Shown here: positions 1 through 6,179 of the stretch, in pieces | How positions within the stretch are numbered: the stretch's first letter is position 1 | Layout of the letters: each line of letters starts with the position of its first letter | From: Desulfovibrio sp. | GTDB taxonomy: Bacteria; Desulfobacterota; Desulfovibrionia; Desulfovibrionales; Desulfovibrionaceae | Direction of reading: 5' to 3' | NCBI GenBank assembly: GCA_009773975.1 | Contig: VSMX01000129.1 | Coordinates: forward strand, 1-6,429 | Length of the DNA: 6,429 bases | The notes under the pieces: generated by a model | The model's database searches: none | What the model was told of the DNA's origin: nothing | The model's input: the letters and a program-made list of their open reading frames with translations, nothing else | Program-made: the position numbers and the translations under genes

Positions 1-36
1 GTATAATTATTATTCACGTGTGAATAATAATTATAC
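1..36. repeat. 36-bp inverted repeat with 17-bp perfect arms
   Basis: Left arm GTATAATTATTATTCAC (1-17) and right arm GTGAATAATAATTATAC (20-36) are exact reverse complements around a GT spacer. The arms are mostly A/T with a GC-containing centre. It lies 184 nt past the lon stop and touches the window edge, so its outer limit is unknown. It could be a protein-binding palindrome (each arm contains TATAATTATTAT, which resembles Fur/PerR-family boxes), a transcription-end hairpin, or the end of a repeat element. No T-run is visible because the window ends. The repeat is certain; its role is not. Confidence 0.85.
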
Positions 37-90
37 ATCAAGCAAAAGATAAATTTCTTGTTGGAGTTCAAATAAAATTGATGAAGGAAT

Positions 91-172
91 TACTTATGAT
101 TTACCAAATCATAAGTACGCTGGGCGAAAGCCCAGCGCGCCGCTGCGCGACGCAAAATCCTGCCGGATTTTG
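91..172. repeat. Cluster of three adjacent perfect hairpins downstream of lon
   Basis: Three perfect inverted repeats lie almost end to end. The first has arms TACTTATGATTT (91-102) and AAATCATAAGTA (106-117) with a 3-nt loop. The second has arms CGCTGGGC (118-125) and GCCCAGCG (130-137) around GAAA, a GNRA tetraloop if transcribed on the plus strand. The third has arms CAAAATCC (153-160) and GGATTTTG (165-172). Between the second and third, CGCGC (136-140) and GCGCG (145-149) can also pair. The cluster starts 49 nt after the lon stop on the lon strand. No clear U-tract follows any stem on that strand, so a classical intrinsic terminator is not demonstrated. It may still protect or define the 3' end of the operon mRNA, or be a dispersed palindromic repeat. 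Confidence 0.8.
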
Positions 173-220
173 TTTGGAAAACGATGCCGTTCTCTATATG
201 AAAACCAGCATTCCTTGCAT

Positions 221-2653
221 TTATTGTGGCAAGGAGCCTTGAAATTTCCTGTTGTGTTTAATCCGCAATTTTGTCCACAGGGGCCCGGCATTTTCGGCTT
301 TACCTGAAAAAATATCCTCCGAGGCTGCTTCCAGTGCCAGGGGAAGCACTTCATCAACGTGCTCCACAAATACCAATTCAAGACCTTTGAGGACTTCTTC
401 TGGCACTTCATTCAAGTCTTTTTCATTGGATGCGGGCATAATTACTTTTGTAATTCCGGATCTTTTTGCCGCCAGCAACTTTTCTCTTAATCCACCAATG
501 GGCAAGACACGGCCGCGCAATGATATTTCTCCAGTCATGGCTATATCGTTTCTTACCGGAATACCGAGCAATGCGGAAGCAATTGAAGTGGCGAGGGTAA
601 TTCCTGCGGAAGGGCCATCCTTTGGAGTTGCGCCGCCAGGCACATGAATGTGGACATCTATTTTACGATAAAAACGTGAATCAAGACCAAGTTGATCTGC
701 CCTTGAACGAACATACGAAAATGCCGCGCGAGCTGATTCCGTCATTACATCGCCCAGTTGGCCGGTGGTTACAATATTACCTGTGCCATTCATTATGCTT
801 GTTTCAACGAGCAGGATTTCTCCTCCCCGCTGATTATAGGCAAGACCTGCGCATACTCCAATCTGTGATTTGTCTTCCCGTTCATCATGGCGATATTTTT
901 TTACGCCCAAAAAATTCTGCAAGTTCTGGCAAGAGACATTGATACATTTATCAAGTTTATTGTCTTTTACAAGGCGAATCGCAGTCTTGCGACAAATTGC
1001 GGCAATTTCCCTTTCAAGATTGCGCACACCGGATTCACAGGTATAGCTGCGGATGATTTCAGTTATCACATTATCGGAAAGATGGAGATTGCAATTTTTA
1101 AGGCCATGTTCTTCAATTTGCCTGGGAAGCAAAAACTGTTTGGCGATGTGCCTTTTTTCAGTCTCAAGATAACTGGGCAATTCAATTATTTCCATTCGGT
1201 CAAGCAAGGGCGCCGGGACAGTGTGGAGAGAATTGGCCGTTGTAATGAAAAAAATTTTTGAAAGATCATATTCAAGATCCAGATAATGATCCATGAATGT
1301 GCTATTTTGTTCCGGGTCGAGAACCTCCAGAAGCGCGGATGCAGGATCACCCCTGTAATCGGAACTCATCTTGTCTATTTCATCCAGCAGGAACAAGGGA
1401 TTATTTGACTTAACCCTTTTGATTGATTGAATTATTTTCCCGGGCAAAGCCCCGACATAAGTGCGTCTGTGGCCCCGGATTTCTGCCTCGTCCCTCACTC
1501 CGCCCAGTGAAAGGCGCACGAAATCCCTGCCTGTTGCCCTGGCTACAGATTTTGCCAAAGAAGTTTTTCCTACACCAGGAGGCCCAACAAAGCATAAAAT
1601 TGGACCTTTCAAGCCATTGGATAGTTTTTGTACTGCAAGATATTCAAGAATTCTTTCTTTTGGCTTATCCAGGCCATAATGGTCTCCATCCAGTATGGAT
1701 CTTGCTTGATTAATGTCTATATCAAGAGGCCGCAAATCATTCCATGGAAGGTCCAAAATCCAGTCAATATAGCTGCGGACTACTGTATATTCGGCTACCG
1801 CAGGCTGCATGGAGCGCAATTTCCTTATTTCCGAAAGCGCTTTGGAACGAGCTTCCTCGGGCATATTGCGAGATTTCAACTTTTGCTCAAGTTCCACAAT
1901 CTCCGCGAGGACATCATCCTCTCGTCCCATTTCCTTGTTTATGGCCTTGATCTGTTCTGTTAAATAATATTCTCTTTGGTTTTTCTCCATTTGAGACTTG
2001 ATACGATTGCGAATTCTTTTTTCGACAGATGACAAATCAAGTTCGGCATGTATCAGTTCATATGTGCGTTCAAGCCTTTCCGTAACATCTGAAATTTCCA
2101 GAATGGATTGTTTGACCTTATATTCCGCCTTTAAATGTGGCATAATCGCATCGGCCAACTGCCCTGGCTCATGGCAGGCCATTATTGACAAAACAATATC
2201 CTGGGGGAGACGGCGGGTGTTTTTTACATATTCCTCAAAAGCATCCCTTACTGCTTTTACAAGCGCGGCCTTTTCATCAGGCCTGGATTGGGTTTCCACC
2301 TCATGTGAAATACTGACCCAATAAAAATCGCCTGTTTTGTGTATATTATTCCATGAAGCCCGATAAAGTCCTTCCATCAAAACCTTGACTGTGCCATCAG
2401 GCAAGGGCAAAACTTGCAAAACCTTGCAAACTACTCCGATTTTGCATAAATCATCAATTTCTGGTTTTTCAGTATTGGATTCTTTTTGAGCTACAAGAAA
2501 AATTTCCTTGAGGGGAAGTTTCTGTGCCGATTCGATGGCTTTAATAGAAGCTTCGCGTCCTACGAAAAGGGGCATGACCAAACGCGGAAACATGACGATT
2601 TCACGCAAGGGCATAACAGGAATTTCACCTGCCACACTATATTTAGTGGACAT
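221..2653 (-). CDS. lon: ATP-dependent endopeptidase Lon (class A, full length)
   Basis: Lon is a cytoplasmic homohexameric AAA+ protease that degrades misfolded proteins and short-lived regulators. The 810-residue product has an N-terminal substrate-binding domain (about 1-205), a helical linker (about 205-300), an AAA+ module and a C-terminal Ser-Lys protease domain (about 595-780). Visible motifs are Walker A GPPGVGKT (357-364), pore-loop Tyr399 in RRTYVG, Walker B LLDEID (422-427), sensor-1 Asn474, arginine finger Arg486, sensor-2 Arg544, catalytic Ser682 in KDGPSAG and Lys725 in GLREKLL. The start is the ATG at 2653, where family homology begins (MSTKYSVAGEIPVMPLRE) and a GGAG lies 6 nt upstream. 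The in-frame extension to 2713 would overlap clpX by 40 nt and adds 20 unconserved residues. It sits 20 nt after clpX and is last in the operon. About 30 residues after 778 exceed the usual E. coli-like end. Identification is very secure. Confidence 0.98.
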   Translation of the reverse strand: MSTKYSVAGEIPVMPLREIVMFPRLVMPLFVGREASIKAIESAQKLPLKEIFLVAQKESNTEKPEIDDLCKIGVVCKVLQVLPLPDGTVKVLMEGLYRASWNNIHKTGDFYWVSISHEVETQSRPDEKAALVKAVRDAFEEYVKNTRRLPQDIVLSIMACHEPGQLADAIMPHLKAEYKVKQSILEISDVTERLERTYELIHAELDLSSVEKRIRNRIKSQMEKNQREYYLTEQIKAINKEMGREDDVLAEIVELEQKLKSRNMPEEARSKALSEIRKLRSMQPAVAEYTVVRSYIDWILDLPWNDLRPLDIDINQARSILDGDHYGLDKPKERILEYLAVQKLSNGLKGPILCFVGPPGVGKTSLAKSVARATGRDFVRLSLGGVRDEAEIRGHRRTYVGALPGKIIQSIKRVKSNNPLFLLDEIDKMSSDYRGDPASALLEVLDPEQNSTFMDHYLDLEYDLSKIFFITTANSLHTVPAPLLDRMEIIELPSYLETEKRHIAKQFLLPRQIEEHGLKNCNLHLSDNVITEIIRSYTCESGVRNLEREIAAICRKTAIRLVKDNKLDKCINVSCQNLQNFLGVKKYRHDEREDKSQIGVCAGLAYNQRGGEILLVETSIMNGTGNIVTTGQLGDVMTESARAAFSYVRSRADQLGLDSRFYRKIDVHIHVPGGATPKDGPSAGITLATSIASALLGIPVRNDIAMTGEISLRGRVLPIGGLREKLLAAKRSGITKVIMPASNEKDLNEVPEEVLKGLELVFVEHVDEVLPLALEAASEDIFSGKAENAGPLWTKLRIKHNRKFQGSLPQ

Positions 2654-2659
2654 TGATGT

Positions 2660-2663
2660 CTCC
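2660..2663 (-). promoter_or_regulatory. Shine-Dalgarno of lon
   Basis: GGAG (within TTGGAG) lies 6 nt before the ATG at 2653, in the 20-nt gap after the clpX TGA stop. It supports the shorter 810-residue start over the longer in-frame frame. Confidence 0.8.
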
Positions 2664-2673
2664 AACAATGGAA

Positions 2674-3960
2674 TCAGGAAGCTTTGCCACCAGATTTTGA
2701 CTTGGAATTGCAATTCGCAGGAGTATCATCAGCATACATCAGAATTGGATCTTTTCCTTTTTCAATCACAGCTTGATTAATAAGGCATTTTTTGACATTG
2801 GGCATCGATGGAATCTTGAACATGATATCGAGCATTATTTTTTCCATCACATTTCTTAATCCACGCGCGCCAGTCTTTCTTTCAATCGCCTGCGCCGCAA
2901 TTGCTTTTAATGCATTGTTGGTAAAACGCAGACTGACATTATCAAGATCAAAAAGTTTTTGATATTGTTTTACGAGAGCGTTTTTTGGCTCAGTCAAAAT
3001 CCTTATCAGATCATTTTCATCCAGATCATCGACATGGGTGATAATCGGAATTCGACCTACAAATTCCGGTATCAAACCAAATTGAACAAGATCCTGGGGA
3101 TGAATCTTGTCGAGGAGCTCGGCGAGCGGCAACTCCTTGCTGACGCGCACATTTGCCTCAAAGCCCATTGATGTGCCGCTGACCCGCTGTTCAACTATCT
3201 TGTCCAGTCCAACAAAAGCGCCGCCAACAATAAACAGGATATTATTGGTATTTAATCTGATAAATTCCTGCTGGGGATGTTTTCTTCCCCCCTTGGGAGG
3301 AATGTTGGCCTCTGTTCCTTCGATAATCTTTAGCAGCGCCTGCTGAACGCCTTCGCCAGAAACATCTCTGGTTATTGATGGACCGTCACCCTTACGTGAA
3401 ATCTTGTCTATTTCATCTATATAAATTATGCCCTTGCTTGCAGCTTCAAGATCATAGTCCGCGTTTTGCAGAAGCTGGACAAGAATATTTTCAACATCTT
3501 CTCCAACATAGCCGGCTTCTGTAAGAGTTGTCGCATCTGCAATTGCAAAAGGGACATTCAGAATTTTTGCCAGCGTTTTTGCCAACAATGTTTTGCCGCT
3601 TCCTGAAGGGCCTACAAGAAGGATGTTACTCTTTTCCAGTTCCACATCCTGCCCAAGGGCACTGGCATAAAAAACTCTTTTATAATGGTTATGGACTGCG
3701 ACAGACAAAATTTTCTTCGCTTCGTTCTGACCGATTACATATTCATCAAGCTTGTCTTTAATTTCCTGTGGAGACAATAATTTTCCGCCATTTTCTGGCC
3801 GTTCAAGCCTGTCTCTGGCAATAATTTCTCCGCAGGCTTTGACGCAGTTGTCACAAATGCTTGCGCCATCCTGAACTATCAGGTTTTTTACTTCAAGTTC
3901 GCTCCTGCCACAAAAAGAGCAGGTCAATGGCTCATTTACGGGAGTCTTGCCTGTACTCAT
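2674..3960 (-). CDS. clpX: ATP-dependent Clp protease unfoldase subunit ClpX
   Basis: ClpX is the hexameric AAA+ unfoldase that recognises substrates (for example ssrA-tagged proteins) and threads them into ClpP in the cytoplasm. The 428-residue product has an N-terminal zinc-binding domain with Cys14, Cys17, Cys36 and Cys39 (CxxC...CxxC), then the AAA+ module. Motifs are Walker A GPSGSGKT (117-124), pore-1 loop GYVG (150-153), Walker B IIYIDEID (178-185), RKH loop (226-228), a ClpP-docking loop reading MGF (265-267) where E. coli has IGF, arginine finger Arg303 and sensor-2 GAR (364-366). MGF keeps the hydrophobic character needed for docking. The ATG at 3960 is chosen because the zinc finger follows directly and an AAGGA lies upstream. 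The longer frame to 4014 would overlap clpP by 53 nt and adds unconserved residues. It lies 1 nt after the clpP stop, so translational coupling is likely. Identification is very secure. Confidence 0.98.
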   Translation of the reverse strand: MSTGKTPVNEPLTCSFCGRSELEVKNLIVQDGASICDNCVKACGEIIARDRLERPENGGKLLSPQEIKDKLDEYVIGQNEAKKILSVAVHNHYKRVFYASALGQDVELEKSNILLVGPSGSGKTLLAKTLAKILNVPFAIADATTLTEAGYVGEDVENILVQLLQNADYDLEAASKGIIYIDEIDKISRKGDGPSITRDVSGEGVQQALLKIIEGTEANIPPKGGRKHPQQEFIRLNTNNILFIVGGAFVGLDKIVEQRVSGTSMGFEANVRVSKELPLAELLDKIHPQDLVQFGLIPEFVGRIPIITHVDDLDENDLIRILTEPKNALVKQYQKLFDLDNVSLRFTNNALKAIAAQAIERKTGARGLRNVMEKIMLDIMFKIPSMPNVKKCLINQAVIEKGKDPILMYADDTPANCNSKSKSGGKAS

Positions 3961-3961
3961 T

Positions 3962-4570
3962 TTATTTATCCTTCTTCTTGATTGCATCCCTGCGAGAAAC
4001 CAGAATGCGGTCAATCAGGCCAAAATCCCTTGCCTCTTCAGGCGTAAGATAATTATCTCTTTCAGTTGCTTGCACAACTTCTTCATAAGGTCGTCCGGTA
4101 TTTTCGGAAAGAATGCGATTAAGCTTGTCTTTCAATTTCAGGATTTCACGCGCATGAATTTCAATATCAGTAGCTTGACCGCGAAATCCACCAGAAGGCT
4201 GATGTATCATTACCTGGCTATTGGGAAGGGCAAAACGCATGCCTGGTTCACCAGCAGCCAACAAAAATGCGCCCATGCTTGCGGCAAGCCCCATGCAAAC
4301 AGTCGATACAGGAGAAGTGATGTACCGCATGGTGTCATAAATAGCCAAACCAGCATTAACCGATCCACCAGGAGAATTGATATAGAGACTGATTTCCTTT
4401 TCCGGATCCTGTGATTCCAGAAAAAGTAGTTGGGCGCATATCAATGAAGCAACTGTATCATTAACTTCCGTTCCCAAAAGAATAATACGATCCTTCAAAA
4501 GCCGCGAATAAATATCATAGGCTCTTTCAGAACGGCCAGTTGTCTCAATAACCATAGGCACCATTGTCAT
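3962..4570 (-). CDS. clpP: ATP-dependent Clp protease proteolytic subunit ClpP
   Basis: ClpP is the tetradecameric serine peptidase that degrades polypeptides delivered by ClpX (or ClpA) in the cytoplasm. The 202-residue product aligns along its full length with classical ClpP. The catalytic triad is Ser98 (CMGLAASMGAF), His123 (MIHQPSGG) and Asp172 (ERDNYL). Also visible are the oxyanion-region SPGGSVNAG (66-74) and the handle-helix segment GQATDIEIHAREIL (131-144). The protein starts MTMVPMVIE, so it nearly lacks the propeptide found in the E. coli enzyme and may need little or no N-terminal processing. The ATG at 4570 is preferred to the next Met because a GAGG sits 6 nt upstream. The C-terminus ends in a short basic tail (IKKKDK), longer than in E. 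coli. It follows a 132-nt spacer after tig and is directly coupled to clpX. No triad residue is missing. Confidence 0.98.
   Translation of the reverse strand: MTMVPMVIETTGRSERAYDIYSRLLKDRIILLGTEVNDTVASLICAQLLFLESQDPEKEISLYINSPGGSVNAGLAIYDTMRYITSPVSTVCMGLAASMGAFLLAAGEPGMRFALPNSQVMIHQPSGGFRGQATDIEIHAREILKLKDKLNRILSENTGRPYEEVVQATERDNYLTPEEARDFGLIDRILVSRRDAIKKKDK
3969..3973 (-). promoter_or_regulatory. Shine-Dalgarno of clpX inside the clpP 3' end
   Basis: AAGGA lies 8 nt before the clpX ATG at 3960 and within the last lysine/aspartate codons of clpP. The clpP stop and clpX start are arranged TAA-A-ATG, so a ribosome terminating on clpP covers the clpX initiation region. This site decides the 428-residue start over the longer in-frame start. 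Confidence 0.8.
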
Positions 4571-4576
4571 GGGAAA

Positions 4577-4580
4577 CCTC
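4577..4580 (-). promoter_or_regulatory. Shine-Dalgarno of clpP
   Basis: GAGG (within AAGAGG) lies 6 nt before the clpP ATG at 4570, just after a small stem-loop at 4586-4602. Spacing favours this ATG over the in-frame ATG two codons later. Confidence 0.75.
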
Positions 4581-4585
4581 TTGAG

Positions 4586-4602
4586 CGGCGCTTGAGTCGC
4601 CG
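4586..4602 (-). promoter_or_regulatory. Stem-loop in the clpP 5' untranslated region
   Basis: CGGCG and CGCCG (5-bp GC stem) enclose a 7-nt loop and end 5 nt before the Shine-Dalgarno. The sequence CTCAAG occurs twice here, once in the loop and once next to the Shine-Dalgarno. If transcription starts from the candidate promoter at 4610-4638, the mRNA would begin about at the base of this stem, which could stabilise the 5' end. The stem is seen; the role is inferred. Confidence 0.45.
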
Positions 4603-4609
4603 ATTTTTG

Positions 4610-4638
4610 TTTATCTTTTCCCGGTAATTATCAGGCAA
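4610..4638 (-). promoter_or_regulatory. Candidate sigma70-type promoter for clpP-clpX-lon
   Basis: On the minus strand TTGCCT (4638-4633) and GATAAA (4615-4610) are separated by 17 nt. Each matches 4 of 6 consensus bases at ideal spacing. The predicted start is about 4603, roughly 30 nt before the clpP ATG. Matches of this quality occur by chance in AT-rich spacers, so this is only a candidate. Confidence 0.3.
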
Positions 4639-4640
4639 AA

Positions 4641-4693
4641 GGCCTTAATTGGGATACTACATCAACATATTAAGCACTATTCAAATTAAGGCC
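4641..4693 (-). repeat. 10-bp inverted repeat in the tig-clpP spacer, possible attenuator
   Basis: GGCCTTAATT (4641-4650) and AATTAAGGCC (4684-4693) are exact reverse complements separated by 33 nt. The structure begins 9 nt after the tig stop. On the coding strand the second arm runs straight into TTTT, so the RNA could form a weak terminator or partial attenuator between tig and clpP. The long loop makes it weaker than a classical terminator. The loop also contains a weak sigma32-like element (about 4647-4674). The repeat is certain; its function is inferred. Confidence 0.5.
4647..4674 (-). promoter_or_regulatory. Weak sigma32 (heat-shock)-like promoter candidate before clpP
   Basis: On the minus strand CTTAATA (4674-4668) resembles the -35 CTTGAAA (5 of 7) and TCCCAATT (4654-4647) resembles the -10 CCCCATNT (5 of 7 defined bases), with a 13-nt spacer. 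The spacing fits RpoH promoters, and clpP/clpX/lon are classical heat-shock genes in proteobacteria. The base matches are imperfect and both elements overlap or lie within the inverted repeat, so confidence is low. Confidence 0.2.
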
Positions 4694-4702
4694 AGAAAGA
4701 AT

Positions 4703-6040
4703 CTATTCCCGATAATTGGCTTCTGAAAGAGCGGGCTCTTCAGGCGAGGGCGTATCCGTAAATTTGATGTTTGCCTTGGCGTAAACCAGATCCATAGCCT
4801 TGTCGGCAAGCAGTTTGTCTCTTAATTGGAAAATCAAACCACTCCGTTCATATTCTTCACGCATTGCCTTGAAGTCCTGGCCGGTTCGCAGGCAGTTCTT
4901 GAATATTTGAGCCTGTATTTCATTTTCATTTACAGAAAGTCCTTCTTTTTTTGCAATCGTATGCAAAAGAATCTGGCTTCTTGCAAATTCCTTGGCCTGG
5001 GGCATCATCTCATCTTTAAGTTCATCGAGGGATTTTCCCAGGGCGCCAAGGCTTCTGCCCTGTTTTTCCAGCCGCCCAGCCAAATCCGAAAGCAAGAATC
5101 TGATCTCAAGTTCAACCAAACTTTCAGGCAATGGAAATTCGCATTGTTTGAGAAGTCCATCCAGAAGATTTTTTTGCGCGACGCCCCTGTTCAGCATTTC
5201 CTTGCTTTGAACATAGCTCTTTTTAACATTATCTTTTAACTGTTCCAGATTCTCCAGTTTAAGACTCTTTGCGAAGTCATCATCAAGAGGAGGCAACTGC
5301 GCTTCCTTGACTGCATGAACAGTAACATGCATCTCTATATTTTTGCCTGCCACATTGGGCGAGATGAAATCATCAGGAAATTTTATATTCCGGGACCCGG
5401 TTTCACCGGGTGCGATAGTTTTTACAAGCTCTTCAAATTCTGGCAGTGATGCATTTGCGCCAAGTTCAAGATCAAAGTTCTCGGTTTTAATATCTGGAAG
5501 AGGCACGCCATCTTCAAAAGCTTCAAAATCCAGATTTACTATCTGGCCGTCCTTGCCAGGCTCCTTGCCTTCAACCGGAACAAGCTTGGCGTGCTCTTTC
5601 TGGATACGTTTTAAAATCTTGTTAATATCTTCTTCTTTTTCAACAACCTTTTCTTGCTCTACTACCAGTCCTTCATAGTTGGGAAGCTCAAATTCCGGCA
5701 AAACTTCAAACTTCATGGAATAGGAAAAAAATTCGCCTCTTTGCAGGGGCTTGTCCAATCCATCAATATTTATCCCGGAAATGGGTTCAAGATTAAGCTG
5801 GTTGGTGATTTCATTTATATTTGCATTTATCAGATCCTGACGGGCTTCTGTATAAATCTGATCATGAAAACGTTTTTCAATAACAGATGCTGGAACTTTG
5901 CCTGGCCTGAAACCATCCAGCCTGACGGAATCCTTATATACTGCCACAGAACCTATTATGGCAGCGTCTACTTCACTGGGGCTAACAGTTACATTAATTT
6001 TTTTCTCTACAGGTGAAATACTTTCAACGCTGAATTCCAC
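4703..6040 (-). CDS. tig: Trigger factor, ribosome-associated chaperone and peptidyl-prolyl isomerase
   Basis: Trigger factor docks on ribosomal protein L23 at the exit tunnel and shields nascent chains in the cytoplasm. The 445-residue product has the usual three parts. These are an N-terminal ribosome-binding domain (1 to about 115) with the signature GFRPGKVP at 43-50, an FKBP-type PPIase domain (about 163-246, with VNLDFEAFEDG at 168-178 and LPEFEELV at 199-206), and a C-terminal helical chaperone domain (about 250-430). A short acidic, proline-rich tail follows. The start is GTG at 6040, preceded by GGAG at 6 nt. MEFSVESISPVEKK matches the family N-terminus, and no upstream in-frame alternative fits before the tRNA. 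It is the first protein gene of the cluster, 23 nt after tRNA-Leu and 132 nt before clpP. The start region folds into a hairpin (6038-6057), suggesting translational control. Identification is very secure. Confidence 0.97.
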   Translation of the reverse strand: MEFSVESISPVEKKINVTVSPSEVDAAIIGSVAVYKDSVRLDGFRPGKVPASVIEKRFHDQIYTEARQDLINANINEITNQLNLEPISGINIDGLDKPLQRGEFFSYSMKFEVLPEFELPNYEGLVVEQEKVVEKEEDINKILKRIQKEHAKLVPVEGKEPGKDGQIVNLDFEAFEDGVPLPDIKTENFDLELGANASLPEFEELVKTIAPGETGSRNIKFPDDFISPNVAGKNIEMHVTVHAVKEAQLPPLDDDFAKSLKLENLEQLKDNVKKSYVQSKEMLNRGVAQKNLLDGLLKQCEFPLPESLVELEIRFLLSDLAGRLEKQGRSLGALGKSLDELKDEMMPQAKEFARSQILLHTIAKKEGLSVNENEIQAQIFKNCLRTGQDFKAMREEYERSGLIFQLRDKLLADKAMDLVYAKANIKFTDTPSPEEPALSEANYRE

Positions 6041-6057
6041 AAAAGGCTCCTTTTATG
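6038..6057 (-). promoter_or_regulatory. Start-codon hairpin of tig with Shine-Dalgarno in the loop and stem
   Basis: On the minus strand CATAAAAG (6057-6050) can pair with CTTTTGTG (6045-6038), giving 8 bp including one T-G wobble, around the loop GAGC (6049-6046). The Shine-Dalgarno GGAG straddles the stem top and loop, and the GTG start codon is the base of the 3' arm. The stem is mostly A-U, so it should be weak and temperature-sensitive. The pairing is seen directly; control of initiation is inferred. Confidence 0.45.
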
Positions 6058-6063
6058 CTATTT

Positions 6064-6147
6064 TGGTGTGAGAGGGGGGAGTTGAACCCCCATGCCAATG
6101 GCGCTGGATTCTAAGTCCAGTGCGTCTACCAGTGCCGCCACTCTCAC
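6064..6147 (-). tRNA. tRNA-Leu, anticodon UAG, 3' CCA encoded
   Basis: This is a type II tRNA. The acceptor stem GTGAGAG/CTCTCAC is perfect, with discriminator A73 (6067) and genomic CCA (6066-6064). The D-arm has stem GCG/CGC with GG in its loop. The anticodon stem CTGGA/TCCAG holds the loop CTTAGAA, so the anticodon is UAG, reading CUN leucine codons. A long variable arm (GCC-ATT-GGC) is diagnostic for Leu/Ser/Tyr-type tRNAs. The T-arm is GGGGG-TTCAACT-CCCCC. A73 and the UAG anticodon fix the identity as leucine. tig starts 23 nt downstream with no terminator between, so the tRNA is probably the 5' part of the operon transcript and is cut out by tRNA processing. Confidence 0.96.
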
Positions 6148-6179
6148 ATTAATTATCAACAAGCTGAATTAAACAAAAA

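Larger units (their letters stand above)
1..220. other. Non-coding region downstream of lon
   Basis: This 220-nt stretch follows the lon stop and runs to the window edge. I see no supportable gene on either strand; only very short reading frames follow the lon stop. Its recognisable content is the palindrome at 1-36 and the hairpin cluster at 91-172. The rest (37-90 and 173-220) is AT-rich and shows nothing I can name. The next gene on the left lies outside the window. Confidence 0.7.

Noticed and set aside
37..75. Possible sigma54 promoter (TTTTGCTTG on the minus strand) after lon
   Set aside because: The -24 GG element is absent at the required spacing.
109..411. Minus-strand 100-residue frame across the lon 3' end
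   Set aside because: It is a shifted frame within lon and runs into the hairpin cluster; the lon frame is intact with family homology throughout.
628..660. Glycine in Lon HVPGGATPKDGPSAG where E. coli has glutamate (HVPEGA)
   Set aside because: The catalytic serine and lysine and the DGPSAG signature are intact, and small residues at this loop position are plausible family variation.
252..2324. Several plus-strand frames of 60-130 residues opposite lon
   Set aside because: They are antisense shadows of a conserved gene, with no Shine-Dalgarno and no family resemblance.
2654..2713. N-terminal extension of Lon by 20 residues
   Set aside because: It would overlap clpX by 40 nt, is not conserved in the family, and a good Shine-Dalgarno precedes the internal ATG at 2653.
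3156..3170. MGF in place of IGF in the ClpX docking loop
   Set aside because: Hydrophobic substitutions at the first position are known in other ClpX proteins and should preserve ClpP docking.
3961..4014. N-terminal extension of ClpX by 18 residues
   Set aside because: It overlaps the clpP coding region, is not conserved, and the ATG at 3960 has a well-spaced AAGGA and leads directly into the zinc finger.
4668..4681. CIRCE-like half site (AGTGCTTAA on the minus strand)
   Set aside because: Only one imperfect half is present and there is no partner at the 9-nt spacing required for HrcA binding.
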